A DNA stretch of 64,000 nucleotides from an uncultured Ruminococcus sp. (GTDB lineage Bacteria > Bacillota > Clostridia > Oscillospirales > Ruminococcaceae). The notes beneath the pieces are model-generated. The model was not told where the DNA came from. It saw only the letters and a list, made by a program, of their open reading frames with translations, and did not search any database. The stretch covers positions 1 through 64,000 of the forward strand of contig CACYSH010000001.1 in NCBI GenBank assembly GCA_902776945.1, written 5' to 3'. This document shows, piece after piece, positions 51,465 to 60,367 of this stretch. Position numbers and translations under genes: made by a program. Every line of letters begins with the position of its first letter. The first letter of the stretch is position 1.

Positions 51465-51977
51465 GTGGAGAGTATTTCGGGAACGGAAGTGCAGAGGAAA
51501 AAGCCTTTATATATGCCCGAAGCGCCGCGAGGGCTTATCACGTTTTTTACGGCGATGTGGTTTATAATCGGGCTGATATTCTGCGCTTTGGGATTCGGGA
51601 AGATCATAGGCTATAACGTGCTGAAAAGCCAATGTACGCAGGCGGTCACGGTGATTCCGCAGAATGCGGAGGAGGGGTTTTCGCACGGCTGGTCGAATGG
51701 CGGGTCTACCCGCGAGGATTATTTCGCGGTGGATTATGTTTATGAGTATGGCGGGAAGGATTACAGCGTTTCGCGCAAATATCCGAAATCGGCTTTTGGC
51801 GGCGAGACTGCCGATGTGTATATGCAGTCTGTTGGGGCGATGATAGACCCTGATAAGCCTTCGCGGATATTTTTCGGCGATAAGTTTTCGGGAATGTCGG
51901 CGGTGATTGCGGTAACGGGATTGGGTTTCATTGGCGGCGGAGTGTATATGCGCAAGGTAAACGAGAGACCCGCGTAA
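51465..51977 (+). CDS. DUF3592-like membrane protein
   Basis: 170 residues with membrane helices at about 22-45 (LITFFTAMWFIIGLIFCALG) and 145-163 (AVIAVTGLGFIGGGVYM). Between them is an extracytoplasmic beta domain with VDYVYEYGGKDYSVSRKY and IDPDKPSRIFF, as in DUF3592 proteins. Function unknown. GTG start with AAGGAG 10 nt upstream. Confidence 0.7.
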   Translation: MESISGTEVQRKKPLYMPEAPRGLITFFTAMWFIIGLIFCALGFGKIIGYNVLKSQCTQAVTVIPQNAEEGFSHGWSNGGSTREDYFAVDYVYEYGGKDYSVSRKYPKSAFGGETADVYMQSVGAMIDPDKPSRIFFGDKFSGMSAVIAVTGLGFIGGGVYMRKVNERPA

Positions 51978-52007
51978 ATGCTATTTTTATGCCCAAATAA
52001 CCGAAAC

Positions 52008-52122
52008 CGCAAAGCGAGGGCAAACTAAAAGTCTTAGGAATGGGGTGGCACGAACAAGTTCGTGCGGGGGATAACCCTTCCTAAGACTTTTGGTTTTGTC
52101 CTCATTTTGCGGTTTTTTGATT
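52008..52122. repeat. Full palindromic copy of the gene-end repeat
   Basis: ACCGCAAAGCGAGGGCAAAC with AAAAGTCTTAGGAA, the hairpin GCACGAACAAGTTCGTGC (52047-52064), then TTCCTAAGACTTTTGGTTTT and CCTCATTTTGCGGTT, so both halves are present in opposite orientation. It lies between convergent stop codons (51977 and 52127) and can act as a two-way terminator. Confidence 0.85.
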
Positions 52123-52126
52123 GCCT

Positions 52127-52570
52127 TCAAATGTAATACATATCCCCGCCGCCCGTGCTTTTTCGGTATTCGCCAATAACATCTGCAAGCGTCATGCTCT
52201 CGGTAAACTGCCGCATATATCCGTTCAGCTTATTCCACAAACAACTGTTTACCGACGAAAGTATGTCATTCCCCAACGTTTCCTCAGCTTCGTGCGCATC
52301 GGCTAAAATATTGTTATCAAGCGCGTTAAGCACCTCCGAAAGATATATCCTTTCCGCAGGCCGCGAAAGCACATACCCCCCGCGTGAGCCTTTCATGCCC
52401 TTGACAAATCCGCCCTGCCGCAGTCCTATTATGATCTGCTCCAGATACTTCTGCGAAATGTTCTGCCGCTCGGCTATCTCCGCCGACGACACCGTGCAGC
52501 CGTTCTCGGAATTGAGCGCTATGTCAGCAAGCGCAACAAGCCCGTATTCTACCCTTGTAGATACCTTCAT
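52127..52570 (-). CDS. Rrf2-family transcriptional regulator of the SUF operon
   Basis: 147 residues. Winged helix with MKVSTRVEYGLVALADIALN, AEIAERQNISQKYLEQIIIG and KGSRGGYVLSRPAERIYLSE typical of Rrf2/IscR. The three-cysteine cluster site of IscR is missing: only NSCLWNK remains at that place and one cysteine sits in ENGCTV. Cluster binding is therefore doubtful. Last gene of the SUF operon; it starts 1 nt after sufU, so control of its own operon is likely (inference). The ATG at 52570 fits the family start; a longer frame does not. Confidence 0.88.
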   Translation of the reverse strand: MKVSTRVEYGLVALADIALNSENGCTVSSAEIAERQNISQKYLEQIIIGLRQGGFVKGMKGSRGGYVLSRPAERIYLSEVLNALDNNILADAHEAEETLGNDILSSVNSCLWNKLNGYMRQFTESMTLADVIGEYRKSTGGGDMYYI

Positions 52571-52571
52571 C

Positions 52572-53012
52572 TCATTGCGCACCTCCCGAAACGGCTTCGT
52601 CAAGCAGCCTGCCGAGCGTGTTCCAGCCCAGCTGGGCGCATTTTACCCTCGCGGGCATTTTCGAGATGTTCTGCAAAGCGCCCGCCTCTTCAAGCTCTTC
52701 AAGCTCCTCGTCGGTGATAGCGCTGCCGATCATTCGCCCGAAAAGCTCCTTGAGATGAAGCGCCTCGTCAACCGATTTGCCGATTATCAGTTCAAGCATG
52801 ATGTCGGTAGAAGCCTGCGACACCGCACACCCCACGCCCGTAAACGCGCCGTCAGTTATAATGCCGTTCTCGATATTGAGGTGCAGGGTCAGCTGGTCGC
52901 CGCAGGTGGGGTTCAAGCCTGCGCAGGTACAGCTCGCGCAGGGCAGCTCGTGCAGGTGCAGCGGGTGAAGATTGTGGTCAAGCAGCACCTCGTTGTAGAT
53001 GTTATCCGTCAT
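52572..53012 (-). CDS. sufU: SufU-type iron-sulfur scaffold/sulfur acceptor
   Basis: 146 residues. Canonical ligands: Cys37 and Asp39 in NPTCGD, Cys62 in GVGCAVSQAS and Cys125 in ARVKCAQLGW. Unusual extra cysteines at 25, 28 and 30 (LPCASCTCAG) replace the polar segment seen in related proteins. SufU takes sulfur from SufS and passes it to SufBCD. It overlaps the sufS end by 11 nt with GGAGGAG before the ATG. The partner SufS lacks its catalytic cysteine here, which makes the extra cysteines more interesting. Confidence 0.9.
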   Translation of the reverse strand: MTDNIYNEVLLDHNLHPLHLHELPCASCTCAGLNPTCGDQLTLHLNIENGIITDGAFTGVGCAVSQASTDIMLELIIGKSVDEALHLKELFGRMIGSAITDEELEELEEAGALQNISKMPARVKCAQLGWNTLGRLLDEAVSGGAQ

Positions 53013-54147
53013 AGCCCATTCTCCTCCTTACCGTTTTCAGCGCGTCGATAAAGCGCCTTATGTCCTGCTCATCGTTGTAAAATGCAAGGCTCATTCTCGC
53101 CGTTGACTGCACGCCCAAATGCTGATGAAGCGGCTGTTCCGTGAATGTCAGGATCCCGTGATGATCGTCAGCGTCGTCAGCGCCGAGTATATTAACGTGC
53201 GGGATCTTTTTCATCTCGTCGAAGGCAAGCGCCGTCAGCTCGTTTTCGCGCTTTTCGATAAGCTCAAAGCCCAGTTCATTGATGTAGTCGATAGCCGCGT
53301 GAAGCCCCACCGCGCCGCCGACGTTTACCGTGCCTGCCTCGAACTTGTGCGGCAGCTCGGCGTAGGTCGCGCCCTCGCGGGTGACGTATTCTATCATCTC
53401 GCCGCCCGAAAGGAACGGCGGCATTTTTTCGAGCAGCTCTTCACGACCGTACAGCACGCCTATCCCCATCGGCGCAAGCATTTTATGCCCCGAAAATGCA
53501 AGGAAATCAACGCCCAGCTCGCGCACATCAACAGGGATATGCGGCACACTCTGCGCTCCGTCGCAGACGATCACCGTGCCGTTCGCATGGCATATCTCCG
53601 CAAATTCTTTAATGGGATTGAGCCGCCCGAACACGTTCGAGATCTGTGCTATGGCGAATAATTTTGTGTGCGGTGTGAGTGCTTTTTTAAGCGCTTCCGC
53701 CGTGTACCCGCCGGATTTGTCGCATTCGAGATAGTTTAATTTCGCGCCCTTTTCCTTAGCAAGTAACTGCCAGGGGAGCAGGTCGGAATGATGCTCCGAG
53801 ACCGCCACAAGTATCTCGTCGTCGGCGGAAATGTTAGCCCGCCCCCACGAATACGCCACAAGATTAAGGCTTTCGGAGGCGTTGCGCGTGAAGATTATCT
53901 CCTTGCTGCTTTCCGCGTCGATGAACCCTCTCACGGCTTCGCGGGCGTTTTCGTAAGCGTCGGTAGCCTTCACGCTAAGGTTGTAAAGCCCGCGCAGGGG
54001 ATTGGCGTTTTCCTCAAAGTAATATTTTTCGGCGCGTTCGATAACCCGGCGCGGCTTCTGCTGCGTTGCGGAGTTGTCAAGATATACCAGGTCTTTGTAT
54101 ACCTCAAAGACGGGAAAATTTGCCTTTGAAAGCAGTTTGTCATTCAT
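53002..54147 (-). CDS. sufS: SufS-type cysteine desulfurase lacking the catalytic-cysteine segment
   Basis: 381 residues, about 25 shorter than the family. PLP-binding parts are intact: VYLDNSATQQKPRRV, FTRNASESLNLVAYSWG, SEHHSDLLPWQLL, VCDGAQSVPHIPVD and the lysine in AFSGHKMLAPMG. Near the C terminus HHGILTFT is joined directly to EQPLHQHLGVQSTARMS (junction near 53139); the usual stretch that ends in RAGHHCAQP, with the active Cys, is gone. As written the enzyme should not make a persulfide. Start ATG 54147 has GAGG 8 nt upstream and overlaps sufD by 8 nt. Either a true loss or an assembly error. Confidence 0.85.
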   Translation of the reverse strand: MNDKLLSKANFPVFEVYKDLVYLDNSATQQKPRRVIERAEKYYFEENANPLRGLYNLSVKATDAYENAREAVRGFIDAESSKEIIFTRNASESLNLVAYSWGRANISADDEILVAVSEHHSDLLPWQLLAKEKGAKLNYLECDKSGGYTAEALKKALTPHTKLFAIAQISNVFGRLNPIKEFAEICHANGTVIVCDGAQSVPHIPVDVRELGVDFLAFSGHKMLAPMGIGVLYGREELLEKMPPFLSGGEMIEYVTREGATYAELPHKFEAGTVNVGGAVGLHAAIDYINELGFELIEKRENELTALAFDEMKKIPHVNILGADDADDHHGILTFTEQPLHQHLGVQSTARMSLAFYNDEQDIRRFIDALKTVRRRMGYDG

Positions 54148-54970
54148 CGTCCTCACCTCGCCCTATCCGCGCTTTAATGCGCCTTACGGTCTCCTCGTCG
54201 TCTATTTTGTCAAGTATCTGACGGATCTTGGCATTTGCCGCAAGCTCGTAAATTTTTTCCTCGTCGATACCTCTTGACTGCATATAGAATACTTGCTTTT
54301 CGTCAAGTCTGCCTATCGATGCGCCGTGACTGCCCTCAACGTCCTCCTCCGCGCATAGGATAAGCGGAACGGTCTTGTTTACGGCTTCGTCGCTTAATAT
54401 CAGAACTTCTTCCTTTTCGCTGCCCTTAGCGCCGACAGCGCCGTTTTTAAAGTCGATAGTACCCTTGAAAATCTTTTCCGCCGAGCCGTTCAGCACGCCG
54501 CGTGCGTTTATCTCCGAGACCGTTTTTCTGCCTGTATGATCCGCCAGAAGATTAATGTCGAGCTTATCGCCCTCGTTCAGAAGATAGCCTAAATCTGCGG
54601 AAAAACGCGCCTTTCTGCCGTTAAGCCCAGCGGTTATGCCGCTTACTGTGCCGCCGCCCAAATACAGCTGCACCAGTTCAAAGCCTGCGTTTGCGCCGAC
54701 CTCCGCCGTGACCTGCGAGACCGCTTTTCCCTGCACATCGAACACCTGAACGAGCTTTACGTTCGCACCGTCCGCAGCGCTGATTTGTACATCTGTAAAG
54801 CCTTCGCGGTCGATATATATGACAGCTGTTTTGCTCTCGCCCTCCGCTGCGGTTATCTCATGCGATTCGGTTTCATATTTTTCTATATCGTCTTCTGCAA
54901 AATTCACCCCGAGCCAGCGGAAGGTCGGCACGGGCAGCGTATTAAGTTTTGTATTGCTCATGTTTTTCAC
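54140..54970 (-). CDS. sufD: SufD, scaffold partner of SufB
   Basis: 276 residues, short as in Clostridia. The parallel beta-helix core runs from about 50 to 215 (SKTAVIYIDREGFTDVQISA; LGYLLNEGDKLDINLLADHT), and the C-terminal SufB/D signature is CAEEDVEGSHGASIGRLDEK with FYMQSRGIDEEKI. With SufB and SufC it forms the cluster-assembly complex. GTG 54970 overlaps the sufB stop and has GGGAG 6 nt upstream; ATG 54961 is the alternative. Confidence 0.9.
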   Translation of the reverse strand: MKNMSNTKLNTLPVPTFRWLGVNFAEDDIEKYETESHEITAAEGESKTAVIYIDREGFTDVQISAADGANVKLVQVFDVQGKAVSQVTAEVGANAGFELVQLYLGGGTVSGITAGLNGRKARFSADLGYLLNEGDKLDINLLADHTGRKTVSEINARGVLNGSAEKIFKGTIDFKNGAVGAKGSEKEEVLILSDEAVNKTVPLILCAEEDVEGSHGASIGRLDEKQVFYMQSRGIDEEKIYELAANAKIRQILDKIDDEETVRRIKARIGRGEDDE

Positions 54971-56376
54971 CCGACGCTCCCTTTCATTTCCAGCCCGATA
55001 AGGTTGTTCATCTCTACCGCGTATTCAAGCGGCAGCTCCTTTGAAACGTTGTCCGCAAAGCCGCGAACTATCATCGCCCGCGCCTGTTCCTCGCTGAGTC
55101 CGCGTGACATAAGATAGAAAACTGTTTCGTCGCTTATCCGCCCGATCTTCGCTTCATGCCCTACATCGCAGTGTTTTGTGCGAATATCCATGACAGGCAC
55201 GGTGTCCGAGCGGGAGATTCTGTCAAGCATGAGCGATTCGCAGTTGACCGAGCTTTTGCTGCCGTGAGCGTTTTCCTTAACGACTACGGCGCTCCTGAAC
55301 GTGCTTACCCCGCCCGACTTGCTTATGGACTTTGTGTTCATATACGAAGATGTGTCGGGGGCGTTGTGGACGATCTTAGCGCCCGTGTCGAGGTTCTGAC
55401 CCTCGCCCGCGAATGTAATGCCCGTGAACTCTGCGCGGGCGTTCCTGCCGTTTAATATACTCATAGGATAGAGATACGAAACGTGCGAGCCAAAGCTGCC
55501 CGATACCCATTCTATCGTGCCGCCCTCTTCTACAAGAGCGCGTTTGGTGTTCAGATTGTACATATTTTTCGACCAGTTCTCGATAGTCGAATATCTGAGC
55601 TTCGCGCCCTTGCCGACGTAAAGCTCAACGCACCCCGCATGGAGCGCCGCCTCGTAATATTTCGGAGCCGAACATCCCTCGATAAAGTGCAGATAAGCGC
55701 CTTCCTCAAGGATTATCAGCGTGTGTTCGAACTGTCCCGCGCCCTTTGCGTTTAGTCTGAAATAGCTTTGCAGCGGTATGTCAAGGTGAACGTTTTTCGG
55801 CACATACACGAACGACCCGCCCGACCATACTGCGCCGTGCAGCGCCGCGAATTTGTGGTCGGTCGGCGGCACGAGCTTCATGAAATGCGATTTTATCATG
55901 TCGGCGTACTTCGGGTCGTGCATGGCGGATTCAAGGTCGGTGTAGACCACGCCCGACTGCGCGACCTCCTCGCGCACGTTGTGGTAAACAAGCTCGCTGT
56001 CGTACTGTGCGCCCACGCCCGCGAGCGATTCGCGCTCCGCCTGCGGGATACCCAGCTTTTCAAAGGTCTCCTTGATGTCTTCGGGAACGTCGTTCCAGTC
56101 GCTGTTCATGCGGCTTTTCTGCCTGATATAGGTAACTATCTTGTCAACGTCAAGCCCCGCAATGTCGGGCCCCCAGTTCACCATTGGCGTGCGGTTGTAT
56201 ATTTCGAGCGATCTCAGGCGAAATTCCCTCATCCAGTCGGGGTCGTTCTTTTCCTCCGAGATAGCCGCGATTATGTCGGGAGCTATGCCGCTTTCGAGGT
56301 ATTCGCTCTCGTCCTCCGCGTAGCGGAAATCGTAGCGGGAGCGGTCAATGTCTATAACTTGTGTTTTCTTTTCCAT
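54967..56376 (-). CDS. sufB: SufB, iron-sulfur cluster assembly scaffold
   Basis: 469 residues, full length. SRYDFRYAEDESEYLESGIA, VPPTDHKFAALHGAVWSGGS, FIEGCSAPKYYEAALHAGCV (conserved Cys of the sulfur path), NTKRALVEEGGTIEWVSGS, and the C-terminal DVGHEAKIGRISDETVFYLM are diagnostic. Its start overlaps the sufC stop by 1 nt (TAATG), so translation is coupled. It receives sulfur from SufU and builds 4Fe-4S clusters with SufD and SufC. Confidence 0.96.
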   Translation of the reverse strand: MEKKTQVIDIDRSRYDFRYAEDESEYLESGIAPDIIAAISEEKNDPDWMREFRLRSLEIYNRTPMVNWGPDIAGLDVDKIVTYIRQKSRMNSDWNDVPEDIKETFEKLGIPQAERESLAGVGAQYDSELVYHNVREEVAQSGVVYTDLESAMHDPKYADMIKSHFMKLVPPTDHKFAALHGAVWSGGSFVYVPKNVHLDIPLQSYFRLNAKGAGQFEHTLIILEEGAYLHFIEGCSAPKYYEAALHAGCVELYVGKGAKLRYSTIENWSKNMYNLNTKRALVEEGGTIEWVSGSFGSHVSYLYPMSILNGRNARAEFTGITFAGEGQNLDTGAKIVHNAPDTSSYMNTKSISKSGGVSTFRSAVVVKENAHGSKSSVNCESLMLDRISRSDTVPVMDIRTKHCDVGHEAKIGRISDETVFYLMSRGLSEEQARAMIVRGFADNVSKELPLEYAVEMNNLIGLEMKGSVG

Positions 56377-57128
56377 TACTTTGCTCCCTGCTGTGAAAAT
56401 CTCTCAAAGCCGTTTTCAATCACGTCATCGACAAGCTCCGCGCCGCCCTCTGCGGCTATCCTGCCCGCCGAAAGTATATGCGTTTTGTCAACGGTCAGCG
56501 CTTCGAGAATCTTGGTGTTGTGGGTGATGACGATAAGCGCTCCGCCCGTGCGCTTTTTATATTCCTCGATGCCCTTTGAAACGGTCTTTACCGCGTCAAC
56601 GTCAAGCCCCGAGTCGGTCTCGTCGAGGATAGCGAGCTTCGGTTCGAGGATAAGCAGCTGCAATATTTCTGCTTTTTTCTTTTCGCCGCCCGAAAAGCCC
56701 ACGTTAAGATCGCGGTCGGCGTAGGACTTGTCCATTTCGAGCAGTTCCATAGCGGCGTAGAGTTTTTTCTTGAAATCCCAGAGCTTTATGCGCTTGCCTG
56801 TGACCTGTTCAAGCGCGTTTCTTAAAAATTCCGCAAGCGTTATGCCGGGTATCTCAATAGGGTTCTGAAACGAGAGGAACAGCCCCAGCCGCGCCCTTTT
56901 GTCAGCCGAAAGCTCCGTGATGTCCTCGCCGTTAAAGACGATCTTTCCGCCCGTGACGGTATATTCGGGACTGCCCATGATGACCGAGCCGAGCGTTGAT
57001 TTTCCCGCGCCGTTGTGACCCATAACAACGTGAGTTTCCCCCTCGCCGACGGCAAGCGAAACTCCGTGCAGCAGCTCTGTTTCCTCAGCGCCTGCCGACA
57101 AATTCTCTATTTTAAGTAATTGTGACAT
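56376..57128 (-). CDS. sufC: SufC, ATPase of the SUF complex
   Basis: 250 residues. Walker A VVMGHNGAGKSTLGSVIMG, Q-loop FLSFQNPIEIPGITLAEFLR, signature NVGFSGGEKKKAEILQLLIL and Walker B LAILDETDSGLDVDAVKT are all present. First gene of the SUF operon. ATG 57128 has AAAGGAAAG 5 nt upstream; the longer frame upstream starts before the promoter's start site region and is unlikely. Confidence 0.96.
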   Translation of the reverse strand: MSQLLKIENLSAGAEETELLHGVSLAVGEGETHVVMGHNGAGKSTLGSVIMGSPEYTVTGGKIVFNGEDITELSADKRARLGLFLSFQNPIEIPGITLAEFLRNALEQVTGKRIKLWDFKKKLYAAMELLEMDKSYADRDLNVGFSGGEKKKAEILQLLILEPKLAILDETDSGLDVDAVKTVSKGIEEYKKRTGGALIVITHNTKILEALTVDKTHILSAGRIAAEGGAELVDDVIENGFERFSQQGAK

Positions 57129-57176
57129 ACGATCTTTCCTTTCGTTCACATTATTCCTACAATGTTGATATGATTT

Positions 57177-57205
57177 ATTATATCGCATAAAACATACTAT
57201 GTCAA
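57177..57205 (-). promoter_or_regulatory. Promoter of the SUF operon
   Basis: TTGACA (57205-57200), 17 nt, TATAAT (57182-57177) on the minus strand. The leader is about 40 nt. Confidence 0.85.
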
Positions 57206-57299
57206 TAGGTAATGTGTATTTTCGTGATAATCACTAAAGTGAGAGCGTATTATTGGCGAAAGCCTATCATTTTGCTATGGATTTCGACCTTATGTCAAG

Positions 57300-57680
57300 T
57301 TAATTGTGCGAATGATAAAATATCATCAAGGTAGGGGAAAAAGCGCAGACAAACAAAAAGGGCGGGGAATCTGCCCCGCCATACAATATATGTTATTTAT
57401 CTGTGAAAAAACTTGTAGGGCGGGGGCTTGCTCCCGCCGCTTTCCAGCAAATCCTGCACCTTCGGTAAGAATCTGCCCGCCCCGCTCTTTCGCAAAATAA
57501 AATCGGCAATTTCTTTGTTTCCGCTCTGTTTTGCTGATTCATTCATTTCTGCGTTTTTGTTAGATTTTCTTAAAATTGCCTATTTTAATTTTGAACCTAA
57601 CACTTTTCTTTTTACCGTTAGCTTGCTGATACCGTCGGCTTTTGTGGGGGAAGACTTTTGGTATGCCCCTGTTTTGCGTT
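57300..57680 (-). repeat. Composite dispersed repeat (copy 9) with REP units
   Basis: REP units at 57361 (GGCGGGGAATCTGCCCCGCC) and 57414 (TGTAGGGCGGGGGCTTGCTC), then in reverse order CTCTTTCGCAAAATAAAATC, the hairpin AAAATCGGCAATTTC ... AAATTGCCTATTTT (57498-57592), TTTACCGTTAGC, CCGTCGGCTTTTGTGGGGG, GACTTTTGGTATGCC and TTTTGCG. It ends at the hydrolase stop. 57206-57300 shows no feature. Confidence 0.8.
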
Positions 57681-58216
57681 TACTGCAAGATAGTTGCTAT
57701 CTTCCCGATAATATCCGACATCGCGGCTATATCATCAAGCGTTCTGCCCGTTTCAAGCGAATGATTAGCGCCCGGATATGTATACAACGGCACATCATTT
57801 TCCCCGCAAAGCCGCTCTATATCGGACGTAGCCGCCCATTGATCGGCAGTCCCGTGAAATGCGGTGCAGCCCTGCGCGGGAAAATCAAAGGTAAACGTCA
57901 GCGGCGTGAGCAGCACCGCGTCGGCGCTTATCTTCCTGCTTTCGCGGTAGGCAAGACAAACTATCGTCCCGAGACTTTTCCCGATAAACACCACGCGGGA
58001 ATACGCGGAAAAATCGACCTTTTCAAGCTGCTTTCCGGTAAGCGCAAGAGCGCGGCGCGGAGCCTCCTCCTTGCTGCCAAGCTCCGAAAATACCAGCTTT
58101 TTCGTTTCATAACCCATTGACCCCGCGAGCTTTTCGGCGTAATAAAGAAGCGGCTTGTCGCAATGATAGCCTATCCCGGGAAACAGCACGCAGAGCTTTT
58201 TGGCGTTTTCTGACAT
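57680..58216 (-). CDS. Small alpha/beta hydrolase
   Basis: 178 residues. Nucleophile elbow VFIGKSLGTIVCLA, Asp in FHGTADQWAA and His in YPGANHSLETG give the full triad. Start motif LCVLFPGIGYHCDKPLLYYA resembles small dienelactone-hydrolase/UCP-type esterases. Substrate unknown; cytosolic. GGAGG lies 8 nt before the ATG. It follows ppk by 27 nt and is probably co-transcribed with it. Confidence 0.8.
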   Translation of the reverse strand: MSENAKKLCVLFPGIGYHCDKPLLYYAEKLAGSMGYETKKLVFSELGSKEEAPRRALALTGKQLEKVDFSAYSRVVFIGKSLGTIVCLAYRESRKISADAVLLTPLTFTFDFPAQGCTAFHGTADQWAATSDIERLCGENDVPLYTYPGANHSLETGRTLDDIAAMSDIIGKIATILQ

Positions 58217-58243
58217 ATATATTTCCTCCTGTTTTTACTGTTT

Positions 58244-60367
58244 TTACTGAACGTTCCTGCTTTCCGCCGTGTCGTAGAAATATTCCTGCACGCAGAAATC
58301 GTCCTTGCCCGTGCGCAGCCGCTTATATGTGCCGTCGGGCAGCATGAGCCTCGCCTGCGCCGTGTCTTTCAGCAGGTCGTCAAAAATGCCGCTTATCCGC
58401 GCCTTGATGTCCGCGTCAAATATCGGCACGGCGACCTCCACACGCTTCAAGGTGTTGCGCGTCATGAAGTCCGCCGATGAAATGTATATCCTGCGCTCGT
58501 CGGGCTTTTCGGCGCTGCCGAAGATGTAAATGCGCGAATGCTCCAGCAGTCTGCCGACTATGCTTACTATCCTGATATTGTCCGTATAGCCCTTTATTCC
58601 CGGCTTTAAGCAGCATATCCCGCGTATCACCATGTCGATCTTTACGCCCGCCTGCGAAGCCGCTATTAGCCGCTCCATGATCTTTACGTCTGTCATGGAG
58701 TTCAGCTTTACGCCGATGTACGCAGGCTCGCCGTTTTTGGCTTTCTTTATCTCGCCGTCGATGCAGTCGATTATCCTGTTTTGCAGACAATGCGGCGCTA
58801 CAAAAAGATTCTCCGATTCGGCGACCGTTTCGCCCATCATTATCTTGCGGATAACGTTGCTTGTTTCAACGCCGATGTCGCGGTTGGCGGTAATCAGCGA
58901 AAGATCGGTATACAGCCGCGCCGTTGATTCGTTGTAGTTGCCCGTGCCGATCTGCGTTATGTACTGCACCGATTTGCCGTTGCGGCGCGTTATCAGGCAT
59001 ATTTTGGAATGTACTTTCAGCCCGTCGATACCGTAGACCACGCGGCAGCCCGCCTGCTCCAGCTGCTTCGACCAGTTGATATTGTTTTCCTCGTCGAAAC
59101 GCGCTTTCAGCTCCACAAGTACGTCAACTTCCTTGCCGTTTTCCGCCGCGTCGGTAAGCGCCTGGATAACTTTGGAATGCGGCGCAAGGCGGTAAAGGGT
59201 CATCTGTATCGAAATTACGTTCTTGTCCGCCGCCGCCTGCTGCAAAAGATTCAGGAACGGCGTTATGGATTCATACGGATAATGCAGCAGAACGTCCTTT
59301 TTAAGCACCTGCGGAATAACGTTTGTTTCCGAAAGACTGGGCGAGCGCTGCGGGGTGCGCGGCTTGTAGAAAAGCTCGGGGCGGTCGGCGAGAGCTTCCT
59401 TTATCGGCTTGATATAGTCGTCGGAAATAGGCGCTTTTGTGCGGAAAACCCAGTCCCGCCCGAGTTTCAGCAGGCTGCAAAGCTCCTCGACGACGGCTTC
59501 GGAAAGCTCACGCGAAAGTTCGAGCTTTACGGGCGCGAGCTTCTTGCGCATTTTGATGACCTCCGCAATATGCGAGCGGTAGTCAAGCTCTTCATCGTAA
59601 ACGCGCTCTTCGTCAAGGTCGGTATTGCGGATAATGCGGATAAGCGATTTTTCAATGACCTTGTAGCCGTGGAAAATATCGGCAAAATAGTGCAGGATAA
59701 CTTCATCGACGGGAACGACGGTCACGCCGCCCGTGCCTGACATACCTGTAAGCACGATCGAGCGCGGGAACATCGGCGAAAGCGACGGCACGATAGCAAA
59801 GCGCCGTTTGCCGTTTTTTGTCTCCAAAACCGCAAAGCCGTAGACCTCCTTATTTTTAAGGAACGGGAACGGCTGTTTTTTGCCGAGTATCGTCGGGAAC
59901 AGCAGCGGGCGAATATCAGATTCGAACTTCATGCGGATATAATCGGATTCGCTGCGGGTAAGGTCGCGGAAACCCGAAAGGCGCAGTCCGTAATCGGCGA
60001 CGCGCTCCATAATGTCGGCGTAAGCCTTGTCGCGGCGCTCGGAGAGCCTGACGACTTCGGGGCGTATCTCGTCGAGCTGTTCGCGGGGGCCCATTCCCGA
60101 GCGGCTGTCGATGCTTGCGCCGGGTACGAAAAGCGCGTCATGCAGACCGCCCACGCGCACCATGAAGAACTCGTCAAGGTTGCTGCGGAAGATCGAGACA
60201 AAGCCCAGCCGTTCAAGCAGGGGATTGTGCGGGTCTTCGGCTTCTTCGAGAACGCGCTCGTTGAAACTGAGCCATGAAAGCTCGCGGTTTAAGAAGCAGC
60301 GGTATTTATCGTCGGCGGCGGAAACCTTTACCGGAGCGCCTGAATTATTTGTTTTGGGATTGCTCAT
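58244..60367 (-). CDS. ppk1: Polyphosphate kinase 1
   Basis: 707 residues, standard length. N-domain start FLNRELSWLSFNERVLEEAE, head domain with SIFRSNLDEFFMVRV, and two PLD-like catalytic halves: the phosphorylated histidine in KVHSKICLITRR, IGTGNYNESTARLYTDLSL, the second histidine in LEHSRIYIFGSAEKPDERRI and ISSADFMTRN. It makes polyphosphate from ATP, reversibly, at the membrane. GGAGG lies 5 nt before the ATG at 60367. 60368-60604 upstream is AT-rich with no clear feature. Confidence 0.97.
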   Translation of the reverse strand: MSNPKTNNSGAPVKVSAADDKYRCFLNRELSWLSFNERVLEEAEDPHNPLLERLGFVSIFRSNLDEFFMVRVGGLHDALFVPGASIDSRSGMGPREQLDEIRPEVVRLSERRDKAYADIMERVADYGLRLSGFRDLTRSESDYIRMKFESDIRPLLFPTILGKKQPFPFLKNKEVYGFAVLETKNGKRRFAIVPSLSPMFPRSIVLTGMSGTGGVTVVPVDEVILHYFADIFHGYKVIEKSLIRIIRNTDLDEERVYDEELDYRSHIAEVIKMRKKLAPVKLELSRELSEAVVEELCSLLKLGRDWVFRTKAPISDDYIKPIKEALADRPELFYKPRTPQRSPSLSETNVIPQVLKKDVLLHYPYESITPFLNLLQQAAADKNVISIQMTLYRLAPHSKVIQALTDAAENGKEVDVLVELKARFDEENNINWSKQLEQAGCRVVYGIDGLKVHSKICLITRRNGKSVQYITQIGTGNYNESTARLYTDLSLITANRDIGVETSNVIRKIMMGETVAESENLFVAPHCLQNRIIDCIDGEIKKAKNGEPAYIGVKLNSMTDVKIMERLIAASQAGVKIDMVIRGICCLKPGIKGYTDNIRIVSIVGRLLEHSRIYIFGSAEKPDERRIYISSADFMTRNTLKRVEVAVPIFDADIKARISGIFDDLLKDTAQARLMLPDGTYKRLRTGKDDFCVQEYFYDTAESRNVQ

